64,000 bases of DNA, from assembly GCA_028751875.1 (NCBI GenBank), contig CM054154.1, positions 53,197,428 through 53,261,427 on the forward strand. The letters are read 5' to 3'. Below, piece after piece: positions 44,311 through 57,374 of the stretch. Origin of the DNA: Rapana venosa. Lineage: Eukaryota; Mollusca; Gastropoda; Neogastropoda; Muricidae. How positions within the stretch are numbered: the stretch's first letter is position 1; the number at the start of each line of letters is the position of its first letter. The notes below the pieces were generated by a model that saw only the letters and a program-made list of their open reading frames with translations, did no database searches and was not told the origin of the DNA. Made by a program: the position numbers and the translations under genes.

Positions 44311-44953
44311 AATAGATAGCATTCTCAAAACCTTGCAATCATGGGGGGAAGCGAAGTGTCCGACCTCAGCTTTCTCAAGGGACGCCCTATTTTGAGGTAG
44401 GATTGCCCAATCTCCTGCTCCTTGCTGCTTAACCTTCCTGACCTAAGAGGCAGGTGTCCCATATTACAGGCTGGGTGAAGTGGCAACTGTACTGGAAGCC
44501 CATGGACACAAATCATGTACATCCATACCATAAGTGTGACCGCATTCAACACTAGCTTAAGCTTAAGCTTGGTGAGAGTGATGGCATCAGACCACCTTGA
44601 GCTATCCTGCCTGCTAAATGATTATGTAATAGAGATTGGCCTTTAAAAAGAATGTTCTCCAATCCAAATATGAAAAAAGAAGTACAGTACGATCATTATC
44701 ATCAACCGTGTTAAGTAAGATTCAACATTTTACATCTGTCCTGATAATCAACACGACATTATTTTTGTCCATCATACTTTTATTTGCATTTAGTTCCAAT
44801 TCTGTCCTCACCATTTGTTTCAGGCTGTTCATCATGACTTTATTTCATTATTTTGTTTGCATTTGTTGGTAATGGGCATTGGAGTCACAATTTGAGTTCA
44901 GGCTCTTTCATTATTAATTTATATTAGTTGTCACTGTAATCTGTTTGTTTCAG

Positions 44954-45137
44954 ACTAACAAGGGCAATCTCCTTCAGACCATCACCAGCACATGCAGCAC
45001 GACCCCCACCACCACCAGAACAGATGCCCCATCACTTCGCTCAGACCTGGGCACCACATGCATGTCACCACGACATCCATCATTATCACCAACTCCACCC
45101 GCAATCCTATGCTCCCGATGGTCTTCTATCATCGTAA
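44954..45137 (+). CDS. 3' terminal coding exon of an unknown host gene
   Basis: A strong acceptor (pyrimidine-rich CTGTTTGTTTCAG ending at 44953) opens an exon. In the frame starting at 44955 it encodes 60 residues and a stop at 45135-45137. The peptide is rich in His, Pro, Gln and Ala: SFRPSPAHAARPPPPPEQMP, then HHFAQTWAPHACHHDIHHYH and a C-terminus YAPDGLLSS. A 3' UTR with AATAAA at 45293 follows, so the whole unit looks like a genuine last exon. A second frame is open longer (to 45217) but has a less coherent composition. The protein is not identified; a His/Pro-rich tail suits a disordered end of a nuclear or regulatory protein. Upstream exons are not found with certainty. An exact copy is at 61338-61521. 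Confidence 0.5.
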
Positions 45138-45320
45138 CATGGTTCAGTTGGCAGTTCATTCGAATATGCTCTTGTAGAGTAGTAGCTGTAGCACTAGAAC
45201 AATTTTACAGATTGTAGGAAAGTATCTGTAGATAATAGTCAGATAACTATGTGTAGAAAAGCTTCTTCCTGTCTCTATACATCAGTCTCTTCAATAAAGT
45301 GGCTTTCATACAAGTTTCAT
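45138..45320 (+). other. Putative 3' UTR with AATAAA poly(A) signal
   Basis: Canonical AATAAA at 45293-45298, about 155 bases after the stop codon. Cleavage would be expected near 45310-45325. Downstream is T-rich. Confidence 0.5.
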
Positions 45321-46440
45321 ACGTTCTATTTCAGTATTGTTTATGGGCTTTTGACTGTACTTGAGCTCCAGTAAATGTCCTATTTCATATCTTCATTATT
45401 ACGGTGTAAAATCAACTAATGGTACTTTTATTCCTGTCAATATGAAGGTGTTCAATTTTAAGATCTAGTAAGTTTTGGCTCATCTCGTACATCACTCTCT
45501 CGCTCTTCTACGTTATTGCTGTTTGTTATTGCTGTAGTTGTTTTTGTTTTTGTGATTGAGTTTGGGTTTTATTGTCTGTTTGGTTTTATGTTTGGTTATG
45601 TGTGTGTGTTGTGGGGGGGGGAGAGGGGCGGGGGAGGGGGGGGGGGGGTGTTGGACGGTGTTGGTTTTTTTTTTGGTTTTGGGGGAGTGTCCCCCCTCCG
45701 ACCCACCGGTTCCCGCCCCCCCCCTTAACCTGAACCCCCGAGTTTATACAACTCATGAATTGTTTGTTTGTTGTTTCTTGTTTTTTTATTTTAATTTTTT
45801 TTTTTCTTTATATTTTTTTTTCATGTTTGTTGGGTTGTGGGGATAATTGGTTTTGTTTTTTTTTTTTTTTTTTTTTTTTTTATTTTGGGGGGGGGGGGGT
45901 GGGGGTGGGGGGAAAGGGGAAGGTGGAGAGAGGGAAGGTGGGGGGTTATCTGGTGAGGTTAGTTTTGTTTCTTAGTTTGTTCTGGGAGTTGTTTGTTTCC
46001 TTTTTTTCTCTTTTTTTATTAAAAAAAATAAAAAGGTTTTTTACCCTTTTTTTTGTTCTACTGTTTGAAAGTATGATTACTGAGTTCATTATTAAGCAAT
46101 GTGGCCCACTTACAAAGCGGGGGGACTGGATGTAAAAAGCACATGAGTACGATATTCATTTATCCTGGGAAAGAAAAAAAGATTTGTCTCTAATTACTAA
46201 CAATGTATAGATGTTCTTATTATAATGACATTATTGAGGTTTCCCTCAATGCCAATCCACCTTACTTTATATAGATGTGAGTGTAGTGGTATTTAAAAAG
46301 TAGCAACTTCTTTTTTTTTTATATTATCATGAACATTCAATTTGTATGGAGTATAAAAATTAAAAAAAAAGTGTTGGTGTTGTAGATCGTGAGTTGCTCT
46401 GTCAGTATTATAAATTTAGTATTAATCCCTCACACCACAC
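45321..46440. other. Unassigned, G- and T-homopolymer-rich
   Basis: G-rich tract at 45614-45652, C-rich piece at 45690-45725, T-run then G-run at 45855-45935. Hydrophobic frames here (for example 45755-46135) reflect T/G composition. No gene recognised. Confidence 0.5.
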
Positions 46441-46560
46441 AGAACACCACGACTCACATCACGACTCAACTCACAGACTACACACACACACACACAGTAC
46501 ACAACAACCACACACACACACACAACACAGCTACACACACCTCACGAAACGGTCACACAG
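46440..46560 (+). repeat. CA-rich microsatellite
   Basis: Irregular (CA)n with ACC and ACT interruptions. Confidence 0.85.
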
Positions 46561-47199
46561 TCACATCACGTCTCACTATCATCACATCACTTCTTCGTCC
46601 CTCAATGACTGTATAGGTTTAGTATCCTTCTTCGTAATACCGAGTTGTTTTGTTTCTTATTTTTTAATTGTGTGAATATATGATGTTAGAGTTTATTCAT
46701 TCATTATTATGAACATATAATTTTGAAAACATGAGTATAATCATAAAATGGTGTTGAATGGTGAATACGTGTACTGTTTTGTGGGAATTATAAATTGGAT
46801 ATTATCTTTGAAATACACACCACAACACACTCCTGTCTCTGACACTCAACCATTTTAATCGTTTTGCTTATAGTTATGGTGTATCATCTGATGAAGGATT
46901 CATATTTTATTTTAATTCAATCCTTATTTGGACTTGTACCTACTGCTACTGTAAGACTTAACGAGTGCCGTCTGTATTTTCAGCAAATATCTTAAATTGT
47001 TGATGTGTGAACCAAGATATACTGTACCAGAAATGATAAATGTGTAGATGTTTTTTTCTATGTGACTTATTAAAGTTTGGTTGATATAATTAATCTTAGT
47101 TTGGTTGTTGTTGTTGTTCTTTTCCCTCTTTTTTTTCTTCATTTGTTTGGGTTTGGGTTTTCTTCTCTCGATTGTTTTGTTTGTTTGGTTGTGTGGTTG
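46561..47199. other. Unassigned AT-rich
   Basis: No motif, RNA or exon signal that I can support. Confidence 0.45.
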
Positions 47200-47390
47200 G
47201 TTGTTGTTTTTTTTTGGGGGTTGGGGGGTGGAGGATGTGGGGGGGGGGGGGTGATGAGGAGGGATGTTTTTAAGAGGTTTTCTTTTATTAGTTTTGCTAT
47301 CGGGGGGGGGGGGGGGGTGGGGGGGGGGGGGAGGGGGAGGGAGGTGAGGGAGGGGGGGGGCTGCGGTAGGTTGTGGGGGAGGTGGCCTAC
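47200..47390 (+). repeat. G-run cluster (possible quadruplex)
   Basis: Several runs of 8-16 G separated by T, A or GT. Multiple quadruplex registers are possible. Homopolymer lengths are suspect. Confidence 0.85.
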
Positions 47391-48595
47391 TATTGAAAAG
47401 GTATTTCCCATTTTAATGTTTCTACTGGAGACTGTAAGAGTGTTGGTATTATATAAGAAGGTATCCTCTACGGGCGGTAGGACTGGATGTATAAAACACA
47501 TGATTCTTATTTTCATATATCACCTACGAAATAAAAGAATTTAGTCTCTCTCATCACATCCATCTCATCATGACTCATCTATAGTATAATAGAATATATA
47601 TATAATTAAGGCTAGTAATAATATATATATATCAATATATTATAGTATAATACATCATAATACATATTCAAATACATGTAGGACATTTAACCATAGAATA
47701 TAATTGTTCTCTACAACATAATGTCTGATGAAAATTGTTGTTTTTAAATTATATATTTATTTGATTATTATATTTAATGTTATTGTGATTATTATGAGGG
47801 TTTCAGTGAAGAGTTAATATGTTCACGTTATCTGTTGATAATGGTAACTCTCCGCACTTGCAAGTTTGATAAATCATGAAAATACATTCCATTTTCAAGA
47901 TAGGATGTGAGTAGTAACAAGAGTGTGTTAAGGATCATTACTCATCAAGGTAAAAAGAATAAAAACAAGGTGTGTGTGAGTGTGTGAGTGTGAGATTGTG
48001 TGTGTTGTGTGGTGTGGTTGGTGTGTAGGAGTGTGTGTGTGTGTGTGTGTGTGTTTTAAATTAAGAGATGGATAACGTAAACAAACCATATTCTACATTT
48101 CTTAGAAAAATAGGGAAAAAGTGCAACTATAATTTATCATCAAATATATTCTATTGATTTTTTTTTTGTACCACATTAAAAAGATTTTTTGTCCCGTGGA
48201 GGAATAATCGATAAATGACAAATCAAAAATGGAAAAAATCGTGGAGTATTAGGATCGTATATGGAAATTGAATGGAGTTAAACATAATATGAACTTAATG
48301 ATGTGCAGGGTAAAAAAACCATAAGTTGTCATTATATGATTTAGTATGTTTTGCAAAGTGAGAAGACAATTGAGACAAAAGAAAGCTAAAACCTAAGAGT
48401 ATATGCAATGCCTAGTGGCAGTGCAAAAAAAGAAACAATGTCTCTAGTCTCTGCCCTTAAAGTCAGGAGCAATTCAGGTTTTATAAAGAATCAGTAATAG
48501 GGAAAACAAATAAAATTTTTTACCACAAAGAACTCGGCTATTGTTGATGGATAAAGATGTAAAAACGATACACCTAAGCACACAAGGTATGCAGG
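47391..48595. other. Unassigned AT-rich, with (TA)n and (GT)n
   Basis: TATATA tracts near 47590-47660 and GT-rich 47975-48052. No gene recognised. Confidence 0.45.
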
Positions 48596-48599
48596 TTCA

Positions 48600-49200
48600 C
48601 TAGTCATGACTTATTTATTTTTGCGGTGACCTGAAAACTGGACGTCACCGTCAGTCTCGCTCGCGTAACTCCTTGGCTGTCCAGGGTCGCCAACTGCAGT
48701 GACCTGAATGTTGCAAACCGCAGTTGGCATTACATTTAGCTGTGGTTTAGTAGGGCAAAGGTTAGCCTGGGTGTTTGGAAGAAGTCTTATCACGATCCAT
48801 ATCAATGTTGATGTTGTTTGCATCCAATAAAAATTCCCTTTTCTTCGAGCCTATGCCTCGCTACTCTCTTGGACCTCTGCACTGGATTCCTTGCAGTATG
48901 GAGTCTGGTGAGAGATGCCCCATCTGATCTTAGGCACTCAATGCCATACATCCTGAGTCTTTCCGTTTTTTCTGACTGTGGTCACAGGTCTTCATAGTGC
49001 TGATTACTTGTTGGGTTTGTCGGACTAATTCGTTAGTAATGTGTCTATGTATGAAATGGCCAAGGAGATCTTCTGAGGCATCTCATCTACCCCAAAGCTT
49101 AGGATCCAACCCTATGGTAGACTGCCATTCATGTCGACAGGAATCACGAAATGCATACATGATTATAAATTATGAGAGGTGACAGAGCATGCAGTAGCTT
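48600..49200 (-). mobile_element. Possible RTE-like LINE C-terminus, decayed
   Basis: The minus strand gives broken-frame peptides, in order: SYIDTLLTN with ELVRQT-like (about 49060-49010), then KKRKDS and RMYGIECLRSDGASLTRLHT (about 48970-48900), NPVQRSKRVARHRLEEKG (about 48890-48840). They recall the KRKLRxYGHxxRSDG and Arg-rich segments near the end of RTE-type ORF2. Indels are dense. I recognise no catalytic RT strand. Confidence 0.4.
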
Positions 49201-50700
49201 GAGCCCTTGGTCCGGACAAAAATGTTGTCGGGAAACCGATCAACGCATGTGCGAAACAACTTAAAGTAGATAATAAAGAACTAATTACGCCGAAGTCTGA
49301 TTTGAGCACTGGCGGTGCAAGACGCAAAAAGAACATCGAAAATGACTGCAGAAAAAAAGAGTACCAGGAGATCTATCCCTGCTATCTGCTAGGCAAGATA
49401 TGACCACGAAGAACAAATGTCATGGAGAAAGGCAGTGAGCTAGACATGCCTTCAATCCAAATATGCAACAAGACATCTGAAAGACCAACAATTCATCGAA
49501 TAGTGTTTGGGCCTAAGTGACTACAAGTCCACAGTGGTCCTAGTTTCAAGCAGAAAGAGGTGCCCTAAATTTAGAGTAATATAGAAGCATGAAGGGGACA
49601 CTATTCTCTGCAACATTGTAGGAGAAGGTACACCACCAATTGAAGCAGACTGTAACGAGGCTAGACAGGTACGCCCGGTGCTAGGCGGCGGCACAGGGCA
49701 AAAGTATGATCAGCAAGTAGTAATCCTCATTTAATGGCGTGGGCGCCAAAGACAACCAGACTGAAATAACATACTAACCCCCAAACAATTAATACGGATC
49801 CCATGCTTGCCTGCACCAAACGCCATAGACCGTGAGGGGAGGGCAGTAGAGCGTTAAAGGAGCGCAGTTCAACGGCAGACTGGCTCTCCACATAAAAAAG
49901 AATATCAATCCTCTGTGGGAAAGAGACACAAAGCCAGGGAGCCGAACGGCCCACTAGTAGATCAAGTACGATGTTTGGCACTCATGTCGAGTATAAGGAT
50001 CGCAGTTTGGTGACGATTTTGTGATACGGAAGACAGTATAGTACTAATGCCTCGTAGCAAAAATATTTCTCGATTAAGAGGGATGACACAATAAACTAAA
50101 AAAACACAACATGTTTCCATATACTCACATTAAATGGTAGTGTATGTACAACAGAACCAATAAATGAAAGGACAATATGCCATCTGGGCTGTATGTGGGC
50201 CCTGGCGTTGCGTGAGGCAGCGCGCGCGCGAGGATGCTCTGACCACAGACATGTCATAAAGCTCAGCCAATCAGAAGATGCCAGAGAAAAAACGCATCAG
50301 ACCTCGAACACTGTGGTTAATCCGCTGCAGTCTTTCTGAAAGCAGACGAGCGTAAACATAAACCGCTGCAATGTTTTTAATTTAGCGGAACATGCGGTAA
50401 ATAGCTATAATTCATTATGAAACTTTTTATATGGAAAGAAAGAGGGGGAGGGGGGGGGGATTGCCATAATATATAATTTGATAAAATAATCGCTAATCAT
50501 ATCAGGTTGAGTTTATTAAATCGGTAGCAGAATGACAAAACACTAACAGCGAGCTCTGCTCATTTAGGCTGGCCCCATGCACGGGTGGGTGCTTCCCTGT
50601 GAGAAATGTTTAGTATGTGTTACAACTAGGTCAAGATTTGCAGGGTTCGGGTTATGTGTACTAGTAACTAGATACTGTTGAAATATCAACTCCACGCGTA
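49201..50700. other. Unassigned, indel-suspect sequence
   Basis: No recognisable gene or element. Mixed composition with short frames only. Confidence 0.4.
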
Positions 50701-50735
50701 TACAGCACACGAATTGTAATAGAACCAGCCTGGAC

Positions 50736-50832
50736 GGATATATATATATATAATTATATATAAAATATATATATTATATCATAAATTTAAATATATATTA
50801 TAATAAATTTATATTGCAGATATAAATATCAG
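50736..50832. repeat. (TA)n-rich tract
   Basis: Interrupted TA repeats. Confidence 0.9.
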
Positions 50833-51007
50833 TGCAGATGTGTAGTTTGGGAAGAGAAAGAAGGGAAGAGGTGTAAGTAAGATAGGACATAATCCATAAA
50901 TAAAGTAAAAACGCACCAGTGTGCGCAAGGGTGTGGTGTGTTGTGTGGTTTAAGATATAATCTTGGTATCCAAAGTAACATACATGTGTCATAACGAGGC
51001 AGTTTTG

Positions 51008-51245
51008 TGCGTTGTATGTATGTATGTATTAATGGTATGAATTGTATGTATGTATGTATGTAATGAGTGTATGGTGTGTGTAGTAGTGTGTGTGTGTAGT
51101 GTACGTGTTGTGTGTGTGAGTGTGCAGTGTGTGTGTGTGTGTGAGTAGTGTGTGATGTGTGTGAATGTGGTGAGTGTGCTTGCTCGTTGTGTGAGTGTGT
51201 GTGCAAGTGTCGTACGTGTGTGTGTGAGTGTGTGTGTGTGTGTTA
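51008..51245 (+). repeat. (GTAT)n and GT-rich microsatellite cluster
   Basis: GTAT tetranucleotides at 51010-51062, then interrupted (GT)n to about 51245. His/Thr-rich minus-strand frames are artefacts. Confidence 0.93.
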
Positions 51246-52375
51246 ATGTTGAGATGTTGTTGATGGGTTGTAGTTGATCTTCAAAATACACGATACTGTT
51301 CACATATCCCTAGAGGGGGGGGGGGTGAAATCAGAACGAGGTGCGAAGTCGAGAATTGAAAAGGAGTTTAAAGAAGGGGAGAAGTAAGAGAGTGGAAGGA
51401 AAAAGGATAAGAAATAGATTCTGTGTTGTGGTAGTTTTTGTTTGTTATTAGAAAAAGCAAATAATAATAAATAAGAAAAACAACAACAAAACCCAAATCA
51501 ACACACTCATAGAAAGGTTAATGATAATACTTAGACTACATTAGAATAGCAGGAGCAAAACTTTAAAAAACAAAAACATCAACAACGTAGAAAATGAAAT
51601 AACAATAATGTAACTACAATAAATAATCGAGTGGAACTATGGCAATAAACATCTAGGCAATGGGCACGGGCTAACTTTGAATTATCAAATATATTTTCCA
51701 GAGTACGTTTTTCCAGACAATGTAGGTAAAAATGTGTTTAACAATAGGCCGATCAAATATGATATGAGTATTGGAAATATGATCATCCACATAGACATCA
51801 TACATAGTTTACAACCAAATTTTGTAAGGAATGCATTCTAAAATATAGTGATTGAACCTTCTCATCAGTTATAACACGTCTAATCTATTTAGAAGGGAGA
51901 TTCATATAACCAAAATATTGGAAGTGGTCCGGCGGCAATTTTTTATATAAACGTTTCCTTGAATTGACCAAGATTTTTTAAAATTACCCCTAGAAATTTT
52001 TGTTTCTACAAATAAACGGTATCACCCCCTCACTGTTATAATAAGTGGAAAATCCAGTTCTATCGATTTCCATGCATGGTCATTGACAACTTCACGCCTT
52101 TTTTCGGGCAGGCCTGTCAAGACCCACGGGTCATTTGAAAAAATTCCAACGTGGAGAAGGCACCCAAACAAAAAGAAACAGGAAGTTGCCTCTTAAACTT
52201 AGAGGTGTATGACTAACATTAAATTTCAAAAAAAATGTTAATATCTAGGAAAATTTCATTTGAATTTGGGGAATTTTATATGCATACAATGCTGATTGGA
52301 AGTCAACCAAAGCAAGATAATGAAAGCAAAAGGAAATGGGAAAATTAAGAATATAATTAAAGAACCATCATAATT
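51246..52375. other. Unassigned, indel-suspect
   Basis: Probably includes the 3' part of the I-type LINE on the minus strand (RNase H end and 3' UTR), but I cannot read it as protein. Confidence 0.35.
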
Positions 52376-52379
52376 GCAA

Positions 52380-55335
52380 TAAGTTTCAGTCCTTAAATTA
52401 TTGAAGCGATGTATTATCCGAAGATAGTACGATTTTTCTCAATTTAAAGTGCTGGTAATGTGACAAAATGCAGGATCTGTGTCAATTGATTTTCTAACAA
52501 CAGATCCATCTGTATAACAACTTTTTTACGCAGTCATCAGCATACGTTATTTGTCAATATAGTCAATACCGTAACATCTGCAAACCATGATGTTTTGATT
52601 TATCCATTTCTATTTTTTTTCATTAATATAGGCTTTCTATATCAAAAACAGGCTTTATTCCATCTCCCAGATAAGGACAAGGTAAAAGCTATCTTTGTTG
52701 TTTCTAAGATCAGAAAAAGTCATGGTTGAAAGATAGTATTTTAGAAAGAGGTCTGATACATATGCATAGGACATTAACACCACGAAATTTGTTTAAGCCC
52801 TTTTTGGAAAATTCGTTCGTTTTGCTTCTGCTTTGAACTTTTTATATCACTACAGACAAAATTAATATTCGTCATTCGTGCACCGTAATAACATAATTGG
52901 TCTGCATAGAAAGTTTAGACGGTAATTCATCCGCTAGGGGAGTCCCTCCCCAATTTCCTATATAAGTTCGCTATGGTGGATGCATTGGAATGGTACCCCA
53001 AGTGCAAGAGTTTGTACGCCTTACAATCTATAACTTTGGAGTTTTTTATAGTAAGATAGTTAGTAGTTAGGAGCACTGAACAAACGGAACCTCTTGTCCA
53101 TAAGACAGTTAGAACGTACAAACAACATAAGACAGATATGGAACGTACAAGTGACTTATAAGAACAAGTGCATTTAAGAGTGGAAGATAATCATTGTACC
53201 ACCTTAAATGACTCGTCTGCAAACCACTGTATACAAGATAAACTTAATACATTTCCTTGCTTTTGGTTACAACATGCGTATCCAATATGACATTTCAAAG
53301 ATTTATTTTGGATGTATAGATTGAATGCCTAAAAATTTAACCTAAAATTCATTATAATTTACTGAATATGGCTGCCCATTCCATATCCAATCGTAAAACT
53401 TGTGTAGTGTATTCTTTGATTCACCCTACCTCATATTAATAAAAACATTATGGTGCGTTTTTTCAAGTGTAGATAATGTCAAAACCATTTTCAAAAATAA
53501 TATATATGTAAATTATCTAGCTACTTATTTTGATATACTTTTTCAGGCTGGATAAATTTATCATCCATTCTTTGTTGTAGCAAAGCAAGAGCACAAAAAC
53601 AAGCACGTGCTCTATAGTGACATTCATAAAAGAAAACAATATACAATATATCCTGCACATAATGTACAAATTACAACATCTTTAGAACAGTTATTTATGT
53701 GGTAGAATCAATAATAAGCAATATATTAAACAGAAAAAGGGAGCATATAACTGAACATCCTCAGTGTGTTAATAATGAACCATATGCAATATACTAAAGT
53801 CTAATATGAATTTCAACTCTAATACTAAACATCACAAATGCCATACTTTCTTTACACATAAAAAAAAAAAGAAGCTTTTATAAAAGTATAATTTTGAAAA
53901 AATGCAACTAGTAAAAACCAGATAGTACTTTAGTATTTAAACAGCAGCAATTGCATAGAAGCAAACATTGGTTCGTTAAAAGGCCTTTCGTTTACATCAA
54001 AAAAATTGTTGCGAGTTAATAAAGATTTTTTCACTTTCTTAGCAAAAATGGTTGATTTTAAATTACTGTGTTTGTTAGTTTAACTAGGTTTATACAATTC
54101 TAGCTGATCGATCGATTTTTGAAAAAAAAGACCTTTCTGATTGACAGAAACAAACTCTTATTTTTCTGTACAGTAATAATACAAGCCTCTTCTTAAGAAT
54201 AATATTCTCTCCACTAAAGCTTTTTATATTATTTTAAGCTTGGGAGCTATAAGTAATAGAAAATAGTTTCTATAAAAAGGCTTATCAAAAATATATATTT
54301 GTAATATAGAAAATGTAAAAATTATTTTAAAGATGATTTGCAAACAAAAGGCATCCTACCCAAAGCTCCGATAAACACAGCACCAAACATCCACACAACC
54401 CACAAGCACCATTCCAAAAAAACAACCATAACAAACAATCACAGCGCAGGCGGTCCTCCAAAGTAACTACCCCAAACAAGAAAATAATAAAAATCAAACC
54501 AGATCTACACACCTACAAATAAATCACCCCAAACCCACAACCTAAGCCCTCCCAAACCACACCCTACGGATACACCCACGAACTCACCAAACAATAAAAC
54601 CCCTGGCGAAAACACCCACAATACCACAAACAAAAAGGTAATAACCACAGCCCACAACGCGCGTATCAATTGCCCGCACCTAATAGCAAAGTCCATGTCC
54701 ACACAACCACCGACAAATAGGATTACAAGAACACGCAAAAAATCGTAAGCTGCATACCCTAGCAACATGCCACGGGAACTTATCGGAAAAACGCGCACGC
54801 GTTCCCTAACAACTTGCAAAAGGCCCCACTACGGAACACCCAGAAAACACTATAAGGCAACCGATTAATAGCACAAAAGAATAATGAATTTTTCTGATAA
54901 CTGTTTATAAAAGAGCAAAAATCAATTGGATCAGGTCATCAATGCCAAACAATGGAAAGATACTTATCTATTAGGACGTAGGAACATAGAACATCTTAAT
55001 TTACCTATACATAGATTTTTATTAGGAGCAACAATAGATGTATTCAGTATTATTATGAAACATGATGCGTTTATTAATAATATTTCTTATCAATGTCACC
55101 ACCAGCAAGTCTGTAATTAGTGCTCTAAGGTGAGGAAGAGGCCTAGATCTACTTCAAATACATGGCAATGACTCTGGAGCAACATATTCAGCAAAGGCAT
55201 CAGCTTTTCTGTCATAGGGATAGGAAACTTCATATATGTTATTTTAGTTAAATGGACAAGTTGGTAAAAATTACACACAAATTTCTCAAAACAATGAAAT
55301 ATTTTTCTTGCACGACTTGTTAATAGAGCGTTATG
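52380..55335 (-). mobile_element. I/Nimbus-type LINE, minus strand, indel-rich
   Basis: Landmarks lie in the correct order for a minus-strand copy. The RNase H start YTDGS is at about 52515-52500. The RT thumb IDCKAYKLLHLG with HSNAS and LYRKLG is at 53040-52950, within a 64-codon frame. The pre-RT linker EKADAFA lies near 55190, with AACATATTCAGC and GGACAAGTTGGTAA segments at 55170-55265, matching the complement of 21.76-21.84 kb. Distances are longer than in the 20.8 kb copy. Between about 53.2 and 55.0 kb I cannot find the RT catalytic strands, and an odd C/A-rich block sits there. Confidence 0.65.
54335..54870. other. Strongly C/A-skewed block
   Basis: For about 530 bases the plus strand is nearly free of G and T runs and is dominated by C and A, unlike either flank. 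Minus-strand frames (for example 54505-54819, 104 codons, hydrophobic, Val/Leu/Gly/Trp-rich) look membrane-like only because of G/T composition. No match recognised. Confidence 0.5.
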
Positions 55336-55611
55336 ATTGATTACTAATCGTTTCGCATTGCAGAAAGCGAAGAAACATCAAAATTGTCCTGTGTATGAAT
55401 CATTCTCAGCTTCGGATTTGGCAGACCGCGCCTGAGCTAAGATCAATATTGCATAAAACGTTTATGTTTTGCCTGCATTTAGTTTTTCATGGATTTTCTT
55501 CTGGTAGTCTTAATTTTAAAATATTAATTATACATTAAAACGTTTTGTTGGCTCACTACGCTTGCACCTACACAAAGCAGAGGTGTCCACTAAGAAAATT
55601 TTCCTTGAAAC
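55336..55611. other. Unassigned, up to the duplication boundary
   Basis: No motif recognised. It ends at the point where the 16,384-bp unit starts again. Confidence 0.5.
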
Positions 55612-56174
55612 AGGCGTGACCGAGGGTCGCCTGCCATGACCATGGGTTTCCATGGAATGACAGCCTGTAGTTGATCTGGCGCTAGGAACCCCCGCGTCTC
55701 TAGTCGTCTTCGGTGGCTGTTCCGCGAGAACAGCTGACAAAGGTGGCCGGCCCAAGACGACTTGGCAACATTGCCACCAACCATGGTTTGTTTAAGTGAA
55801 TTTCACCTTGAAGAATGTTAAAATCATAAAATCTCTATGCAAGGTGGGGGGAAAAAAACGTTGCTGCAAAATCGTTGACCATTTCCGAGTAAGAGTGGAG
55901 CGTTGTACACGAACCCAACTTGCATCCTATAAGTGTTGTTTCACTGGGTCGCTCATAGGCAGCCAACCACATGCCCCTTCAAGGAAGGTTTCTCTTAACG
56001 CCTCTACAAAGAGCCGCTGCCATGCCGTTTGCCACATGTCACAGGATCCTTCCATTGATGTTGTTTGAAGCGCCAATATGCAGCAGACACAAGTTCTGGG
56101 AGCAAGTTCAAGGCACATTACTTGGCAAGCTGCTTCCGCACTTTCACGACGTTGGACTGATTGAAGTAGGCTCT
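55612..56174 (-). mobile_element. SGNH-like / LINE fragment, indel-rich (duplicate of 39228-39790)
   Basis: Same sequence as 39228-39790. The minus strand shows GGNVAKSSWAGHLCQLF, a noisy form of GGNVARVLGRHLCQLF at 36.68 kb. Confidence 0.55.
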
Positions 56175-56533
56175 TGACTTGAGATAACTGGAATCCATAT
56201 GTAACGCTTCCATCATTCAGAAGTATAAAGGCGAAACAACAATGTTCATCATATCAATCTCTTACATTCGCGAAAATGAGACAGTTTGTCCTTCTCCCAG
56301 AATGGAGAATGGGCAATTAACGACACAATCACTAAATAATCATAATCCTATATTTTCTTGTGATATTGTATAGGATCTCACCCAGTCTGTGTTTTCTTCA
56401 TGTGGGCCTTTGGCATGTAGACAGAAACAATATTAATGATATTCTGATCATACCACTTAATTTTACATAGGCAGTCAACATGAGTTAATGATTAGGTGGC
56501 GTATTGACTGGAATAGGATGACAATAGGCCTAT

Positions 56534-57374
56534 TCTCCTACAGTTTCATGTACATATATCCATACAAGAGAAGGAGCAGTTATTCACTATACTCTACAGT
56601 TTTCATGTACCTATAACAGTGAGAAGACAGAGCTCTATACTGTAACAAGTGAGTTCAGTAGTACATAAAACAGGTAGAAGACAGACTCTAATACTGTAGC
56701 AGATGATCATTGTACATGATAATAGCGAAGAAAAAAGGAACCCCAGACTCTATACTGTACAGTTTTCATGTACTACTATAATTAGGAGAAGGACAGACAC
56801 TATACTCTACAAGATTTCATGTACCTTAAACAGGAGGACAACACTATACTCTAACAGTTCATGTCATGTATAACAGAAGGAAAGATACATTATACTCTAC
56901 CGTTTTACATGTACATATAACAGGAGAAGGAAGCAGACACTATACTGTAACAGCATTCATGTACATAATAATTTATATACAGGAGATAGGACAGACTCTA
57001 ATAATCTATAAGTTTTTCAATGAAACATATTGATAGACTAGGAGAAGGACAGACACTAATACTCTACAGGTTTTCATTACATATAGGATAGGAGGACAGA
57101 CTCTATACTCTACATGTATTCAATGTACATATAATAGAGAAGGACTAGACTCTATACTCAACAGATTTCATGTACGACATTAAAGGAGAAGGACAGACAC
57201 TAGTACTGTACAGATACATGTAAATCATAACAGGAAAAGACAGACTGTATACTCTACAGTTTCATGTACATAAGCAGGAGAAAAACATACACTATACTCA
57301 CTACAGTTGGTCATAAACATAAGAACAGAGAAGGACAGACACTATACTCTACATTTTGCATGTACTATAGATAT
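56534..57374 (-). repeat. 46-bp endonuclease-derived minisatellite (duplicate)
   Basis: Identical to 40150-40990. Confidence 0.85.

Larger units (their letters stand above)
39228..55611. repeat. 16,384-bp unit, first copy of an exact tandem duplication
   Basis: Sequence from 39228 recurs from 55612 with a constant offset of 16,384. Every open frame and landmark I compared is identical, including random-looking indels and homopolymer lengths. The left neighbours differ (CTCCA before 39228, GAAAC before 55612), which defines the boundary. Confidence 0.97.

Noticed and set aside
44325..44620. Clean-looking segment with AGCTTAAGCTTAAGCTT, possible gene or SINE
   Set aside because: The 75-codon minus-strand frame has no motif, and no polymerase III boxes were found. 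A repeat origin is possible but not supported.
54505..54819. 104-codon minus-strand hydrophobic frame
   Set aside because: It arises from the C/A skew of the plus strand and matches no known family.
39228..55611. A unit of about 16.4 kb could be a circular mitochondrial genome read around more than once
   Set aside because: It contains no mitochondrial protein, rRNA or tRNA genes. Its content is nuclear LINE, SINE, satellite and a spliced exon.
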